Shown: positions 54,908 through 63,942 of the stretch, piece after piece
Layout of the letters: the number at the start of each line of letters is the position of its first letter
Position numbering within the stretch: position 1 is the first letter of the stretch
Assembly: GCF_001425605.1 (NCBI RefSeq)
Contig: NZ_LMRG01000004.1
Coordinates: 136,312-200,311, forward strand
Direction: 5' to 3'
Length of the DNA stretch: 64,000 nt
Source: Rhizobium sp. Leaf453
Lineage (GTDB): Bacteria; Pseudomonadota; Alphaproteobacteria; Rhizobiales; Rhizobiaceae
Program-made: the position numbers and the translations under genes
The notes under the pieces: model-generated
Database searches by the model: none
Told to the model about the DNA's origin: nothing
Seen by the model: only the letters and a program-made list of their open reading frames with translations

Positions 54908-56185
54908 ATGCGAAAAAACCTTCTGCCCGTCGCCGCCCTTCTGCTTGGAACGCTGTTCCTCTTTCTTGGGAACGGGTTGCACAGCCTGCTACTGCCGGTT
55001 CGCGGCACGACGGAAGGCTATTCGACGACGCTGCTTGGTCTGCTCGGTACATCCTGGGCGAGCGGCTTCGTGCTGGGTTGCCTTTTGGCGCCGACGATCG
55101 TCAAGCGCGCCGGTCACGTCCGCGCCTTCAGCGGTTTCGCATCGATGCTGGCCATCATAGCCCTGCTGACCGGCCTGCTCGTCGATCCCATATGGTGGGT
55201 CGTATTGCGCGCCTTCACCGGCTTTTCGACAGCCGGCACCTCGATGATCATCGAGAGCTGGCTGAATGAGCGCGCCACGAATGAAAGCCGCGGCGCGATC
55301 TTTTCGCTCTATATCGCCATCACGCTGATGGGTGTCGTCGGCGGCCAGATGATGATTCCGTTCGGCGATACGTCGACGACGCTGTTCTTCATGATCTGCG
55401 GCATCGTCTATTGCCTTGCCATGCTGCCGACGCTGCTATCGACCGCCGCCTCGCCTCAGCCTTTGAAACAGGTGCGGCTCGACCTTCGCGCGCTCTATCG
55501 CAATTCGCCGATTTCCTTTCTCGGCATCCTGCTCGTCGGCATCGCCAACGGGGCCTATGGTACGCTCGGCGCCGTCTTCGGTCGCCAGGTCGGTCTCACC
55601 GATAGCGACGTTGCACTGATGATGAGTACGACGATTTTCGCCGGCGCCGTCATGCAGTTTCCCGCCGGCCGCCTCTCCGACATGATCGACCGCCGCTACG
55701 TTCTGGCAGCCCTTGCCGCCGTCGCGGCCGTTGCCGGTCTTCTCGTCTTCCTGATCGAGCCCACGCATGTGATTCTGCTGATCACGCTCGTCGGCATCTA
55801 TGGCGCGACGGCCAACGCGCTCTATCCGATCGCCGTCTCCCATGCCAATGACTTCGCGACGCCCGAGGATTTCGTCAAGATTTCCGGCGGCCTGCTTTTG
55901 CTCTATGGCATCGGCACGATCATCGGCCCGACCATCGGCGGCCCGATCATGACCGTCACCGGCCCCTACGGGCTGTTCATGATTACGGCCTGCGCCCACG
56001 TCCTGATCACCGCCTATGCGATCTTCCGCAGCCGCATGCGCGCAGCCCTGCCCGCTTCCGAGCGCGACGCGTATTCTACAATCAATCCCGGCACGCTGAC
56101 CACGCCGGAAAGCCTGCAGCTTTCGCCGCGCGCCGCTCCCCTTGAAGAGCAGAACGGCGAGCAACCCGCACGGAGGCCGGAATGA
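54908..56185 (+). CDS. MFS transporter (YfcJ-like / CynX-like drug or sugar family)
   Basis: 425 aa, twelve hydrophobic segments. 'YSTTLLGLLGTSWASGFVLG' is the first-helix pair, and 'GFSTAGTSMIIESWLNERAT' resembles the MFS loop 'G-x-x-x-[DE]-R-x-G' region. Substrate unknown. ATG at 54908 is preferred to a TTG 27 bases earlier. Its stop overlaps the DUF1192 gene by 4 bases. Confidence 0.85.
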   Translation: MRKNLLPVAALLLGTLFLFLGNGLHSLLLPVRGTTEGYSTTLLGLLGTSWASGFVLGCLLAPTIVKRAGHVRAFSGFASMLAIIALLTGLLVDPIWWVVLRAFTGFSTAGTSMIIESWLNERATNESRGAIFSLYIAITLMGVVGGQMMIPFGDTSTTLFFMICGIVYCLAMLPTLLSTAASPQPLKQVRLDLRALYRNSPISFLGILLVGIANGAYGTLGAVFGRQVGLTDSDVALMMSTTIFAGAVMQFPAGRLSDMIDRRYVLAALAAVAAVAGLLVFLIEPTHVILLITLVGIYGATANALYPIAVSHANDFATPEDFVKISGGLLLLYGIGTIIGPTIGGPIMTVTGPYGLFMITACAHVLITAYAIFRSRMRAALPASERDAYSTINPGTLTTPESLQLSPRAAPLEEQNGEQPARRPE

Positions 56186-56370
56186 GCCTGTTCGATGACG
56201 ATCGCCCGAAGAAACAGCCAGCACACGAGATCGGCTGTGATCTAAGCCTGCTGTCCGCCGACGAATTGTCCGCACGAATCATCCTGCTGAAAGAGGAAAT
56301 CGAGCGTCTCGATGCGGAGCGGACGAGAAAAAACGCAAGCCGGTCCGCAGCCGAAAGTATCTTTCGTTAA
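56182..56370 (+). CDS. DUF1192 small protein
   Basis: 62 aa. 'LLSADELSARIILLKEEIERL' is the conserved core of DUF1192. A short coiled coil with an N-terminal 'MSLFDDDRPKK' lead. Function unknown. ATGA overlap with the MFS gene shows coupling. Confidence 0.85.
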   Translation: MSLFDDDRPKKQPAHEIGCDLSLLSADELSARIILLKEEIERLDAERTRKNASRSAAESIFR

Positions 56371-56760
56371 TACTTTCCCTCCATCCAGTTCGGAAATCAT
56401 GCCGATATTTCGAAAATGGCGCATCAATTAAGCGTGAATCTGGTCTGCGTAACGCTTCATTAAGCCTTATAAGGTATTACTAACACATCCGGATCGCTCT
56501 GGACTCAGACAGTTCCCCATTTGGCGAATGGTCTGATTTTTCTCCCTGTTTTACCTTGAGAGCCGCCTTTGCGGCTCTTTTTTTTGCTTAGTTGCGGACA
56601 AGTTTCAAAGAATTGTGGAGATTAACCCTTTCTTAAGAATGGGCTTGCGCGAAATGCGCTATGGGATCATGTTCAAAACATAAACCGGGCGGCTGGAAAC
56701 TTTCTGTTAACCCGCTCGTTACCTGTCCAAGTTGATGCGTTTAACCAGGGAAATCTGAGC
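56371..56760. other. intergenic region with terminator; possible small RNA
   Basis: 390 bases. A strong terminator is at 56559-56585, 189 bases after the DUF1192 stop. The part before it (56400-56558) is more A/T-rich than its surroundings and could be a long 3' UTR or an independent small RNA. The part after the terminator should hold the promoter of the DUF1465 gene. Confidence 0.4.
56559..56585 (+). terminator. strong rho-independent terminator
   Basis: AGAGCCGC/GCGGCTCT stem with a 4-base loop and eight T in a row. Confidence 0.9.
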
Positions 56761-57279
56761 ATGTCCGAACGGGGATTCAATACCGTGAGTTTCGCGGGCC
56801 ACGCTGCGTCTTCGGCGCAGTTCAAGGCGCTGTATGCGGAAGGCATGGGCCTGGTTGAAGAAACCGCAAGCTACCTCGACGGCACCGGTCGCGCCGCGTC
56901 CAAGGTGCTGCCGCGCATGGCCTCCGTGCTCTATGCGGCTGAATCGATGCGCCTGACCACGCGCCTGATGCAGATGGCATCCTGGCTGCTGCTGCAGCGC
57001 GCCGTCAACAATGGCGAGATGAACCGCGAGCAGGTCCTGTCGGAAAAGAACAAGGTTCGCCTCGACAGCTTCAACGTCGATCGCACCGCGCCGGGCTGGA
57101 ACGATCTGCCGGAAGGTTTCCGCGATCTGATCGACCGTTCGCTGCGCCTTCAGAACCGCGTCGCTCTGCTCGACCGCGAAATCTATCGCCCGCAGGAAGC
57201 CCAGAACTTCACGCCGGACAACCAGAACGGCGTCAAGGCGCAGCTGAACCTGCTGCAGACGGCCTTCGGAACCAACTGA
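56761..57279 (+). CDS. DUF1465 family protein
   Basis: 172 aa. The whole protein matches alphaproteobacterial DUF1465: 'TVSFAGHAASSAQFKALYAE', then 'ESMRLTTRLMQMASWLLLQR' and 'LRLQNRVALLDREIYRP' near the end. A role in cell-cycle or envelope control has been proposed for the family; I cannot confirm it. ATG at 56761 follows CAGGGAAA. Confidence 0.9.
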   Translation: MSERGFNTVSFAGHAASSAQFKALYAEGMGLVEETASYLDGTGRAASKVLPRMASVLYAAESMRLTTRLMQMASWLLLQRAVNNGEMNREQVLSEKNKVRLDSFNVDRTAPGWNDLPEGFRDLIDRSLRLQNRVALLDREIYRPQEAQNFTPDNQNGVKAQLNLLQTAFGTN

Positions 57280-57301
57280 TTTTTCCGACAAGACGAAAAG
57301 C

Positions 57302-57326
57302 GAAACCCGGCCATTGGCCGGGTTTC
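57302..57326. terminator. bidirectional terminator
   Basis: GAAACCCGGCC pairs with GGCCGGGTTTC around ATT, between convergent DUF1465 and GFA genes. Confidence 0.85.
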
Positions 57327-57352
57327 TTGCTTTTGAGGATAACGAACGGACT

Positions 57353-57769
57353 CTACATCGGCGGCATCTTGTCGAAAGCCGGCAACGCGGGATCGACCTG
57401 ATCCCAGCCATGCCCCCGCATCCGGTAGGTGATGACCTGCGGTTGGAAGCGGCCGGGGTCGTCCAGACTTGCGGCGTGGATCGTGAAGAGATCGGGCATC
57501 GCCGCAAAGGTTAGGTACACCGGCGATCCGCATATGGGGCAGAAGGAATGTGTCTTCAGGTTGCCGCTATCGCCGGCAACCTCCCAGCCGGTCACCTCCC
57601 CTTCCAGCCAGACAACGCTGCGATCGGCGAAGGTGATATAGGACCCATGCCCGGTGCCGCTTCTGTGCTGGCAGTCCCGGCACTGGCAATGGTTCATGAA
57701 GACCGGTTCTGCGGATATTTCATACCGGACCTTGCCGCAGGCGCAGCCGCCAATAAAAGCCTTGCTCAT
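57353..57769 (-). CDS. GFA-family (glutathione-dependent formaldehyde-activating) enzyme-like protein
   Basis: 138 aa. Zinc ligands of the GFA/CENP-V fold are visible: 'GGCACGKVRYE', 'HCQCRDCQ' and 'SFCPICGSPVY'. The founder uses S-hydroxymethylglutathione, but many family members do not. ATG at 57769 is chosen from the family start. Confidence 0.85.
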   Translation of the reverse strand: MSKAFIGGCACGKVRYEISAEPVFMNHCQCRDCQHRSGTGHGSYITFADRSVVWLEGEVTGWEVAGDSGNLKTHSFCPICGSPVYLTFAAMPDLFTIHAASLDDPGRFQPQVITYRMRGHGWDQVDPALPAFDKMPPM

Positions 57770-57897
57770 CTTGCTCTCTCCTTGCGTTCGAAAACATTCT
57801 CTGAAGTCATGGATCAGCGATCGCGCCGGAAACCGGCGCGCCGACGACCGCCCGGCCGTCATGTCATTGATGAATCTGCTTTTCCTGCAGGCAGCCG

Positions 57898-58380
57898 CTA
57901 GTGCAGCGCATTCGAGCCCTGCTCTTCCGCTGCGACGGCGTCGAGGTTACGGACGACCTTCTTCCAGCCATTGCTCATGTTGCTGTAGGCCGTCTCGTTC
58001 TTCGGCAGCAGGAAGCCAGAATGGACGAGACGAACGCGCGTGCCGGTTTCGGCCTTGGTCAGAACCCATGTGACGACGGTATCGAGCAGCGAGCCATAGC
58101 CGACATTATCCGCATGTCCGCCCTTCCAGGCATAGGCGAAGCGCTCGCTCGGAATCACCTGCAGCACCTGGCAATGAATGACGCCGTCCCACGCACCAGC
58201 CGCCTTTGTCTGAAACGTGAACCGCGTGCCCTCCACCGGTGCAAAGCCTGTCGGTGGCATCAGCCAGCGGGCGATCAGGTCGCCGGATGTCAACGCCTTC
58301 CAGATCGTCTCAGGGGCATGCGGAAAGATTTCGTCGATGACGATATCCTGCGTATCGGCCTTAACGGCAGCATCGGTCAT
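57898..58380 (-). CDS. AHSA1/SRPBCC-domain protein
   Basis: 160 aa. Start 'DIVIDEIFPHAPETIWKALT' and 'LIARWLMPPTGFAPVEGTRF' are typical of the START-like AHSA1 family. Function unknown; ArsR-AHSA1 pairs are common and often self-regulated. It overlaps the ArsR gene by 4 bases. Confidence 0.88.
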   Translation of the reverse strand: MTDAAVKADTQDIVIDEIFPHAPETIWKALTSGDLIARWLMPPTGFAPVEGTRFTFQTKAAGAWDGVIHCQVLQVIPSERFAYAWKGGHADNVGYGSLLDTVVTWVLTKAETGTRVRLVHSGFLLPKNETAYSNMSNGWKKVVRNLDAVAAEEQGSNALH

Positions 58381-58706
58381 GGATCGATCTCCTTGAGCAG
58401 CGTTTTGAGATTGGCGATTTTCTCGCGCCAGAAGACGCCATAATGGCTCATCCAGTCGACCAGGGGGCCGAGCCCTTCCGGTGCGGCGCGATAATAGACA
58501 TTGCGCCCTTCCGGACGCTCGGCGACCAGCCCGGCCAGTTTCAGCGACTTCAGATGTTGTGAAATCGCGCCTTGGGTAACGCCGCTGCCGCGCGTGAGCT
58601 CGACGACCGTTATCTCTTCGACATCCACGATGCGCTCAAAGACGGCGCGCCGGGTGGGGTCGGCGAGCGTACGCAGGACGGTGGTGATGTCGGTCGCTTC
58701 GTTCAT
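58377..58706 (-). CDS. ArsR-family transcriptional regulator
   Basis: 109 aa winged helix-turn-helix: 'LADPTRRAVFERIV', 'VTQGAISQHLKSLKLAGLV', then 'EGRNVYYRAA'. No cysteine pair of the classic metal site is seen, so it may not respond to metals. First gene of the pair with AHSA1. Confidence 0.9.
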   Translation of the reverse strand: MNEATDITTVLRTLADPTRRAVFERIVDVEEITVVELTRGSGVTQGAISQHLKSLKLAGLVAERPEGRNVYYRAAPEGLGPLVDWMSHYGVFWREKIANLKTLLKEIDP

Positions 58707-58767
58707 GAAAAACCAATAGCATTCACTAATTGATTAGTCAACGCTATTGGTTTTGAGTACTAAGCCG

Positions 58768-59196
58768 TCAGGCCGCAGCCTTTTCGAACGCGCCGGGTTC
58801 GGCACCGGAGGCAAAGGACAGGCCTTCGTCTTCCCATCCGGTGATGCCGCCGATCATGACCTTTACCGGCCGGTCGAGCCGGGCGAGCTTCAGCGCTGCC
58901 TGATCCGCCCCGTTGCAATGCGGGCCGGCGCAGTAGACGACGAACAGCGTATCCTGCGGCCATTCTGCTATACGCTCCGCCGAGATTTCCCGGTGCGGCA
59001 GGTGAATGGCGCCCGGCACATGCCGGCGGGCATATGCCTCGCGCGACCCAACGACATGCAGAAGGACGAAATCCTGTTGTCCGGTGCCGAGGCACGACGC
59101 AACGTCGGAGCAATCCGTTTCGACCGAAAGCCGTCTCGAAAAATGCTTGATGGCGATGTCGGACGGTGCTGCGGGGATGTCGGTTACATAGCTCAT
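58768..59196 (-). CDS. rhodanese-like sulfurtransferase
   Basis: 142 aa, single rhodanese domain. Catalytic loop 'YCAGPHCNGADQAAL' with the Cys in place and 'AYARRHVPGAIHLPH'. The sulfur donor is unknown. It is divergent from a GlxA-type regulator across 87 bases. Confidence 0.88.
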   Translation of the reverse strand: MSYVTDIPAAPSDIAIKHFSRRLSVETDCSDVASCLGTGQQDFVLLHVVGSREAYARRHVPGAIHLPHREISAERIAEWPQDTLFVVYCAGPHCNGADQAALKLARLDRPVKVMIGGITGWEDEGLSFASGAEPGAFEKAAA

Positions 59197-59283
59197 GATG
59201 GCCTCCGTTGTGATGACGAAGGAATCCTAAATGACACCGGCAGGATGTTGCAGATGGCATTAATGACATCTATCATCAAGATC

Positions 59284-60270
59284 ATGCCAATCCGATCCGA
59301 TCATTCCGCCAACACCAATCCACTCGTCGTCGCCATTGCCTATGACGGGCTCTGCACGTTCGAGTTCGGCGTTGCGGTCGAGGTCTTCGGCCTTGCGCGG
59401 CCGGAAATGGGGCCGGACTGGTATCGGTTCGCCGTTGCCGGGATCGATGACGGCGAAATGCGCGCCACAGGCGGCATCCGTTTTGTCGTCGATGGCGGAC
59501 TGGACCTGTTGCCGGAGGCCAGCACCATCATCGTGCCGGGATGGCGCGGCATGGACAGGCCGGTCCCTGCCGATCTCTGCGCGGCGCTCAACGCGGCCCA
59601 TGATCGCGGTGCGCGGGTCCTCTCCATCTGTTCAGGCGTTTTCGTTCTCGCCGCCGCTGGACTTCTTTCCGGAAAGCGGGCGACGACACACTGGCGCTAT
59701 ACCGACACCTTGAAGGAACGTTACCCGGATATCCTCGTCACGCCGGATGTGCTCTATGTCGATGAGGGCAATGTGCTGACATCGGCTGGCAGCGCCGCCG
59801 GTCTCGATCTCTGCCTGCATCTGATCCGCCGGGACTATGGCAGCGTGGCCGCCAACATGGTTGCCCGCCGGCTCGTCGTGCCACCGCACCGCGATGGCGG
59901 CCAGGCGCAGTTCATCACCCAGGCCGTTCCCAAGGCCCATGAGAGCAGCCGGCTCGGGCCGTTGCTGGATCACATGCGGTCCGATCTCGGCGGCAATCAT
60001 TCGGTGGAAAGTCTCGCCGCGCGGGCTGGCATGAGCACGCGCACATTCTTGAGACGGTTCGAAGCCGCAACTGGCCTGACGCCAGCGCGCTGGCTGCTGG
60101 CCGAACGTCTGTCGCGCGCCCGCGATCTCCTGGAAACCTCCCCCGCCTCCGTCGAAACCGTGGCCGAACTTGCCGGCTTTGGAACAGCTGCCACACTACG
60201 GCATCATTTTCGCAAGCACCTGTCCACTACGCCCGCCGACTACAAGGAAGCGTTCGGCAAAGCCTCGTGA
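59284..60270 (+). CDS. GlxA-type AraC-family transcriptional regulator
   Basis: 328 aa. N-terminal DJ-1/PfpI-like domain ('LSICSGVFVLAAAGLLSGKR') and C-terminal AraC HTH ('RAGMSTRTFLRRFEAATGL', 'LAGFGTAATLRHHFRKH'). It probably controls the divergent rhodanese gene. ATG 59284 is favoured; an earlier ATG at 59254 also has a ribosome site (AGGAT). Confidence 0.88.
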   Translation: MPIRSDHSANTNPLVVAIAYDGLCTFEFGVAVEVFGLARPEMGPDWYRFAVAGIDDGEMRATGGIRFVVDGGLDLLPEASTIIVPGWRGMDRPVPADLCAALNAAHDRGARVLSICSGVFVLAAAGLLSGKRATTHWRYTDTLKERYPDILVTPDVLYVDEGNVLTSAGSAAGLDLCLHLIRRDYGSVAANMVARRLVVPPHRDGGQAQFITQAVPKAHESSRLGPLLDHMRSDLGGNHSVESLAARAGMSTRTFLRRFEAATGLTPARWLLAERLSRARDLLETSPASVETVAELAGFGTAATLRHHFRKHLSTTPADYKEAFGKAS

Positions 60271-60291
60271 CAGGGAAAATCCCAACGCAAA

Positions 60292-60314
60292 AAAGCCCGG
60301 ACGAACCGGGCTTT
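60292..60314. terminator. bidirectional terminator
   Basis: AAAGCCCGG pairs with CCGGGCTTT with a 5-base loop, between the convergent GlxA-type regulator and rpmE. Confidence 0.8.
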
Positions 60315-60342
60315 CCCAAAATCGGATGCAAGGTGCAGAAGC

Positions 60343-60564
60343 TTAGAGGCCGAGGCCTTCGAAACGCTTCTTGAACTTGGAAACGCGGCCGCCGCGGTCC
60401 AGCATCTGCTGGTTGCCGCCGGTCCATGCCGGGTGCGACTTCGGGTCGATTTCGAGGTTCATGGTCTGACCTTCCGAACCCCAGGTCGAACGGGTTTCGT
60501 ACTCGGTGCCGTCGGTCATGACGACCTTGATCATGTGGTAAGCGGGATGGATATCAGCCTTCAT
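60343..60564 (-). CDS. rpmE: 50S ribosomal protein L31
   Basis: 73 aa. '[20 protein letters not shown]', '[20 protein letters not shown]' and '[13 protein letters not shown]' are standard L31. No cysteine is present, so it is the zinc-independent form, as in many alphaproteobacteria. ATG at 60564 is the family start. Confidence 0.95.
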   Translation of the reverse strand: MKADIHPAYHMIKVVMTDGTEYETRSTWGSEGQTMNLEIDPKSHPAWTGGNQQMLDRGGRVSKFKKRFEGLGL

Positions 60565-60770
60565 AACAATCTTCCTGCAAGTTCCAGGGTCCAATTGTCG
60601 CAAGCCATTGCGGCAGGGGGACCGAACACGTAAATGAAGCCGCAGACCACTTGAGGGACGACGGCTTCCCAATTTGATGCCGTGCCTATACATGATGGTC
60701 ACCGGGATAACAAGTACCGCCGGAGAAGACTTATGCGAGATTCGCTGGTTCTTCCGGTATTGGAGGTCAT

Positions 60771-62573
60771 GTGTCGAATGTCGTTCAGCCAGGGGCAAGA
60801 AAGTCTGTCCGCCCGCTGGCCAAGCTGCTGCCGTATATCCGGCGCTATCGCACTCTCGTCATAGGCGCCGGCATCTCGCTGGTCGTAGCCGCCGTGACGA
60901 CGTTGACACTGCCGATGGCCGTGCGCCGCATGATCGACCATGGCTTCTCGACCTCCGATTCCGGCTTCATCAACACCTATTTCTCGATGCTGATGATTCT
61001 CGCGGTGATATTGGCGCTCGCCAGCGCCGCCCGCTATTATTTCGTCATCACGCTCGGCGAGCGGATCGTCTCGGACCTGCGCCGCGATGTCTTCGATCAC
61101 GTCACCCGGCTTTCACCTTCCTTCTTCGACGTCAACCAGTCCGGCGAGATCGTTTCGCGGTTGACGGCAGACACGACGCAGATCAAATCCGCCGTCGGAG
61201 CCACCGCCTCCGTCGCATTGCGCAACACGATCCTCTGTCTCGGCGCGATCGGCATGATGATCTATACGAGCCCGAAACTATCGATGCTCGTCATCGCCGC
61301 CATCCCGGTCATCGTCTTCCCGCTGGTAGGCTTCGGCCGCTCGGTGCGCCGCCGTTCGCGCGAGGCGCAGGATACGCTGGCAAGAGCCTCTGCCTATGCC
61401 GGCGAAGCGATTGCAGCGTCACGTACCGTCCAGGCCTTCAACGGCGAGGCGGCGGCACAGGCCCGTTACAGCAACGCCGTCGAAAGCGCCTACGATGCAG
61501 CCCGCGCCGCCATCAAGGCACGCTCGATCCTCACCGCTTTTGCCATAACCATGATCTTCGGCAGCGTCGTCGCCGTTCTCTGGTTCGGCGCGCAGGGCGT
61601 GCTCTCCGGCACGCTGTCGGCCGGGACGCTCGGCCAGTTCCTGCTGTATTCGGTATTCGCTGCAGGCAGCCTCGGCGCATTGTCCGAAGTCTGGGGTGAA
61701 CTGTCGCAGGCGGCCGGCGCCGCTGAACGCCTGAACGAGTTGCTCGCCGAGGAGCCGGAAATCGCCGCGCCGTTGAACCCGGCCACGATGCCGGAACCGG
61801 CAACCGGCGCGATCACCTTCGACGATGTGCATTTTGCTTATCCGTCCCGCCCCGATTACAAGAGCGTCAAGGGGCTCGGTTTTGCCATCAAGCCCGGCGA
61901 AACCGTCGCCGTCGTCGGTCCTTCCGGGGCGGGCAAGAGCACGGTCTTCTCGCTGCTCCTGCGCTTCTACGATCCGGTCAAGGGTGTCGTTTCGCTGGAT
62001 GGTGTCGATGTCCGCAGCGTCGATCCGGAAGCCCTGCGCCGCCGCATCGCTATCGTGCCGCAGGATGTGACGATCTTTGCCGCTTCGATCCACGACAACA
62101 TCGCCTTCGGCCTGCCGACTGCCACGCGCGAGATGGTCAGGGCGGCAGCCGTTGCGGCTCAAGCCGATGAGTTCATCGCCAAGCTGGACCATGGCTATGA
62201 CACCCAAGTCGGCGAACGCGGTATCACCCTCTCGGGCGGCCAGCGCCAGCGCATCGCGATTGCCCGCGCGATCCTGAAGAATGCGCCGGTCCTGCTGCTT
62301 GATGAGGCAACCTCGGCACTCGACGCCGAAAGCGAGACGCTGGTCCAGAAGGCGCTGGATGGCCTGATGAAGGAGCGCACGACGCTGGTCATTGCCCACC
62401 GGCTGGCGACGGTCCTGAAAGCCGATCGTATCCTGGTCATGGATCAGGGCAGGATCGTCGAGGAAGGCACTCATGCCTCGCTGGTGCGCCAAGGTGGCCT
62501 TTACGCCAAGCTTGCCCGCCTGCAGTTCGATCACGACGACCGCGAAGGCAGCAATGTCGTCTCGCTTGGCTGA
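60771..62573 (+). CDS. ABC transporter, fused permease and ATPase (MsbA-like exporter)
   Basis: 600 aa. Six membrane helices (first '[20 protein letters not shown]', last near residue 285), then a nucleotide-binding domain with Walker A 'GPSGAGKST', signature '[13 protein letters not shown]', Walker B '[11 protein letters not shown]' and H-loop 'IAHRLATV'. Half-transporter, expected to dimerise. Substrate unknown; lipid or drug. GTG start at 60771 follows TGGAGG. Confidence 0.92.
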   Translation: MSNVVQPGARKSVRPLAKLLPYIRRYRTLVIGAGISLVVAAVTTLTLPMAVRRMIDHGFSTSDSGFINTYFSMLMILAVILALASAARYYFVITLGERIVSDLRRDVFDHVTRLSPSFFDVNQSGEIVSRLTADTTQIKSAVGATASVALRNTILCLGAIGMMIYTSPKLSMLVIAAIPVIVFPLVGFGRSVRRRSREAQDTLARASAYAGEAIAASRTVQAFNGEAAAQARYSNAVESAYDAARAAIKARSILTAFAITMIFGSVVAVLWFGAQGVLSGTLSAGTLGQFLLYSVFAAGSLGALSEVWGELSQAAGAAERLNELLAEEPEIAAPLNPATMPEPATGAITFDDVHFAYPSRPDYKSVKGLGFAIKPGETVAVVGPSGAGKSTVFSLLLRFYDPVKGVVSLDGVDVRSVDPEALRRRIAIVPQDVTIFAASIHDNIAFGLPTATREMVRAAAVAAQADEFIAKLDHGYDTQVGERGITLSGGQRQRIAIARAILKNAPVLLLDEATSALDAESETLVQKALDGLMKERTTLVIAHRLATVLKADRILVMDQGRIVEEGTHASLVRQGGLYAKLARLQFDHDDREGSNVVSLG

Positions 62574-62699
62574 GGCGCGCCCGGCGGTTTAACGGTTAAT
62601 CCCCCTCCCGCGGTTGCCCTCACCGGATGCCGCACTATTGTTCATCGCGGAAACGGCTGCCAGCCGTTCCCGATGGAACGTCTTTGGGAGGAGATTTCA

Positions 62700-63689
62700 A
62701 TGGCATTGTCTTTGTTGAAGCGGCGGACCGCCCTTGGTCTCGCGATGGTGGCAGCGTCTGCGCTGGCATTCGGGGGCACGGCGCGGGCTGAAGGATTTCC
62801 AGACCGGCCGGTGACGCTGGTCGTCCCGTTCGCCGCCGGTGGCTCGACTGACGTCGTCGCCCGCATCATCGGCCAGAAGATGTCGGAGGATCTCGGCCAG
62901 CAGGTCGTCGTCGAAAATGTCGCCGGAGCCGGCGGCAATCTCGGTGCCGACCGTGTGGCGCGCTCGGAACCCGATGGCTATACGATCCTGATGGGCACCG
63001 TCGCCACGCATGCGCTCAACCCGCTGATTCTGAAGACCAAGCCCTACGATCCGGAAAAAGACTTTGCCCCGGTTTCACTTCTCGTCGTCGTGCCCAACGT
63101 GCTCGTCGTCAATCCGGAACTGCCGGCCAAGAACGTCGCCGAACTGATCGCGCTGCTGAAAGCCGAACCGGAGAAATACTCCTACGCCTCCTCGGGCAAC
63201 GGCACGCCGCTGCATCTCTCCGGCGAACTGTTCAAGAGCATGGCCGGAGTCAGCATGCAGCACGTCCCCTACAAAGGCTCCGGCCCGGCGCTGAACGACG
63301 TCATCGGCAACCAGGTGCCGATCATGTTCGATAACCTGCCCTCCTCCTCCGGTCACATCACGTCCGGTACGCTGAAAGCGCTGGCTGTCACGACGAAGGA
63401 ACGCGCACCATCCTTCCCGGATGTGCCGACGATCGCGGAGACCATTCCCGGATATGAGACCTATACCTGGAATGCCCTTTTCGCACCCGCCGGGACACCC
63501 AAGGAGGCAATCGACCGGCTGAACGCCTCCGCCAAGAAGGCACTTGCCGATCCGGCCGTCGCCGAAAAGATGAAGGGTTTCAGCGCTACCATCATCGCTT
63601 CGACCCCGGAAGAACTCGGCGCGCACGTGACCGCCGAACTCGCCAAATGGACGCCTGTGGTCAAGGACGCCAACGTGCAACTGGATTGA
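62700..63689 (+). CDS. TctC-family tripartite tricarboxylate transporter substrate-binding protein
   Basis: 329 aa. Signal peptide ends near 'GTARAEGF'; the mature start 'FPDRPVTLVVPFAAGGSTDV' is typical of Bug/TctC receptors. The binding cleft residues are in 'GSGPALNDVIGNQVPIMFDN'. No TctA or TctB gene is adjacent, so the partner membrane proteins lie elsewhere or are missing. GGGAGGAG precedes the ATG. Confidence 0.9.
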   Translation: MALSLLKRRTALGLAMVAASALAFGGTARAEGFPDRPVTLVVPFAAGGSTDVVARIIGQKMSEDLGQQVVVENVAGAGGNLGADRVARSEPDGYTILMGTVATHALNPLILKTKPYDPEKDFAPVSLLVVVPNVLVVNPELPAKNVAELIALLKAEPEKYSYASSGNGTPLHLSGELFKSMAGVSMQHVPYKGSGPALNDVIGNQVPIMFDNLPSSSGHITSGTLKALAVTTKERAPSFPDVPTIAETIPGYETYTWNALFAPAGTPKEAIDRLNASAKKALADPAVAEKMKGFSATIIASTPEELGAHVTAELAKWTPVVKDANVQLD

Positions 63690-63721
63690 AACCCCGTTAT
63701 TCTTAACGCAGACAAGAGTTC

Positions 63722-63747
63722 AGGGGAGCAAGCTGTTCCCCTTTTTT
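63722..63747 (+). terminator. rho-independent terminator after the TctC gene
   Basis: GGGGA and TCCCC stem followed by TTTTTT, 33 bases after the stop. Confidence 0.75.
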
Positions 63748-63849
63748 CGTTCTTGAAGCTTGGGCATCTATTCGGCACCTCACAAACCAAGGCGGGTGGC
63801 GGTATTCACGAATCGTGATAGCAACCGCAGGTGTTATGTGGGGGAATAG

Positions 63850-63942
63850 ATGCGGAAATTTATCATTGCAACTCTTGCGGTAGTTCTGACCGGTTGTACG
63901 TTGAAGTGCACCCCGTTTCACCGGACATGTCGGCTAGTTTGA
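63850..63942 (+). CDS. 30-aa small lipoprotein (candidate)
   Basis: 31 codons. Begins 'MRKFIIATLAVVLTGCTLKC' with a lipobox LTGC and ends 'HRTCRLV'. GGGGGA lies six to ten bases before the ATG. The mature part would be 15 residues with three cysteines in all, including the lipidated one. It resembles entericidin-like tiny lipoproteins in size only. Coding is supported by the signal and ribosome site rather than by homology. Confidence 0.5.
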   Translation: MRKFIIATLAVVLTGCTLKCTPFHRTCRLV

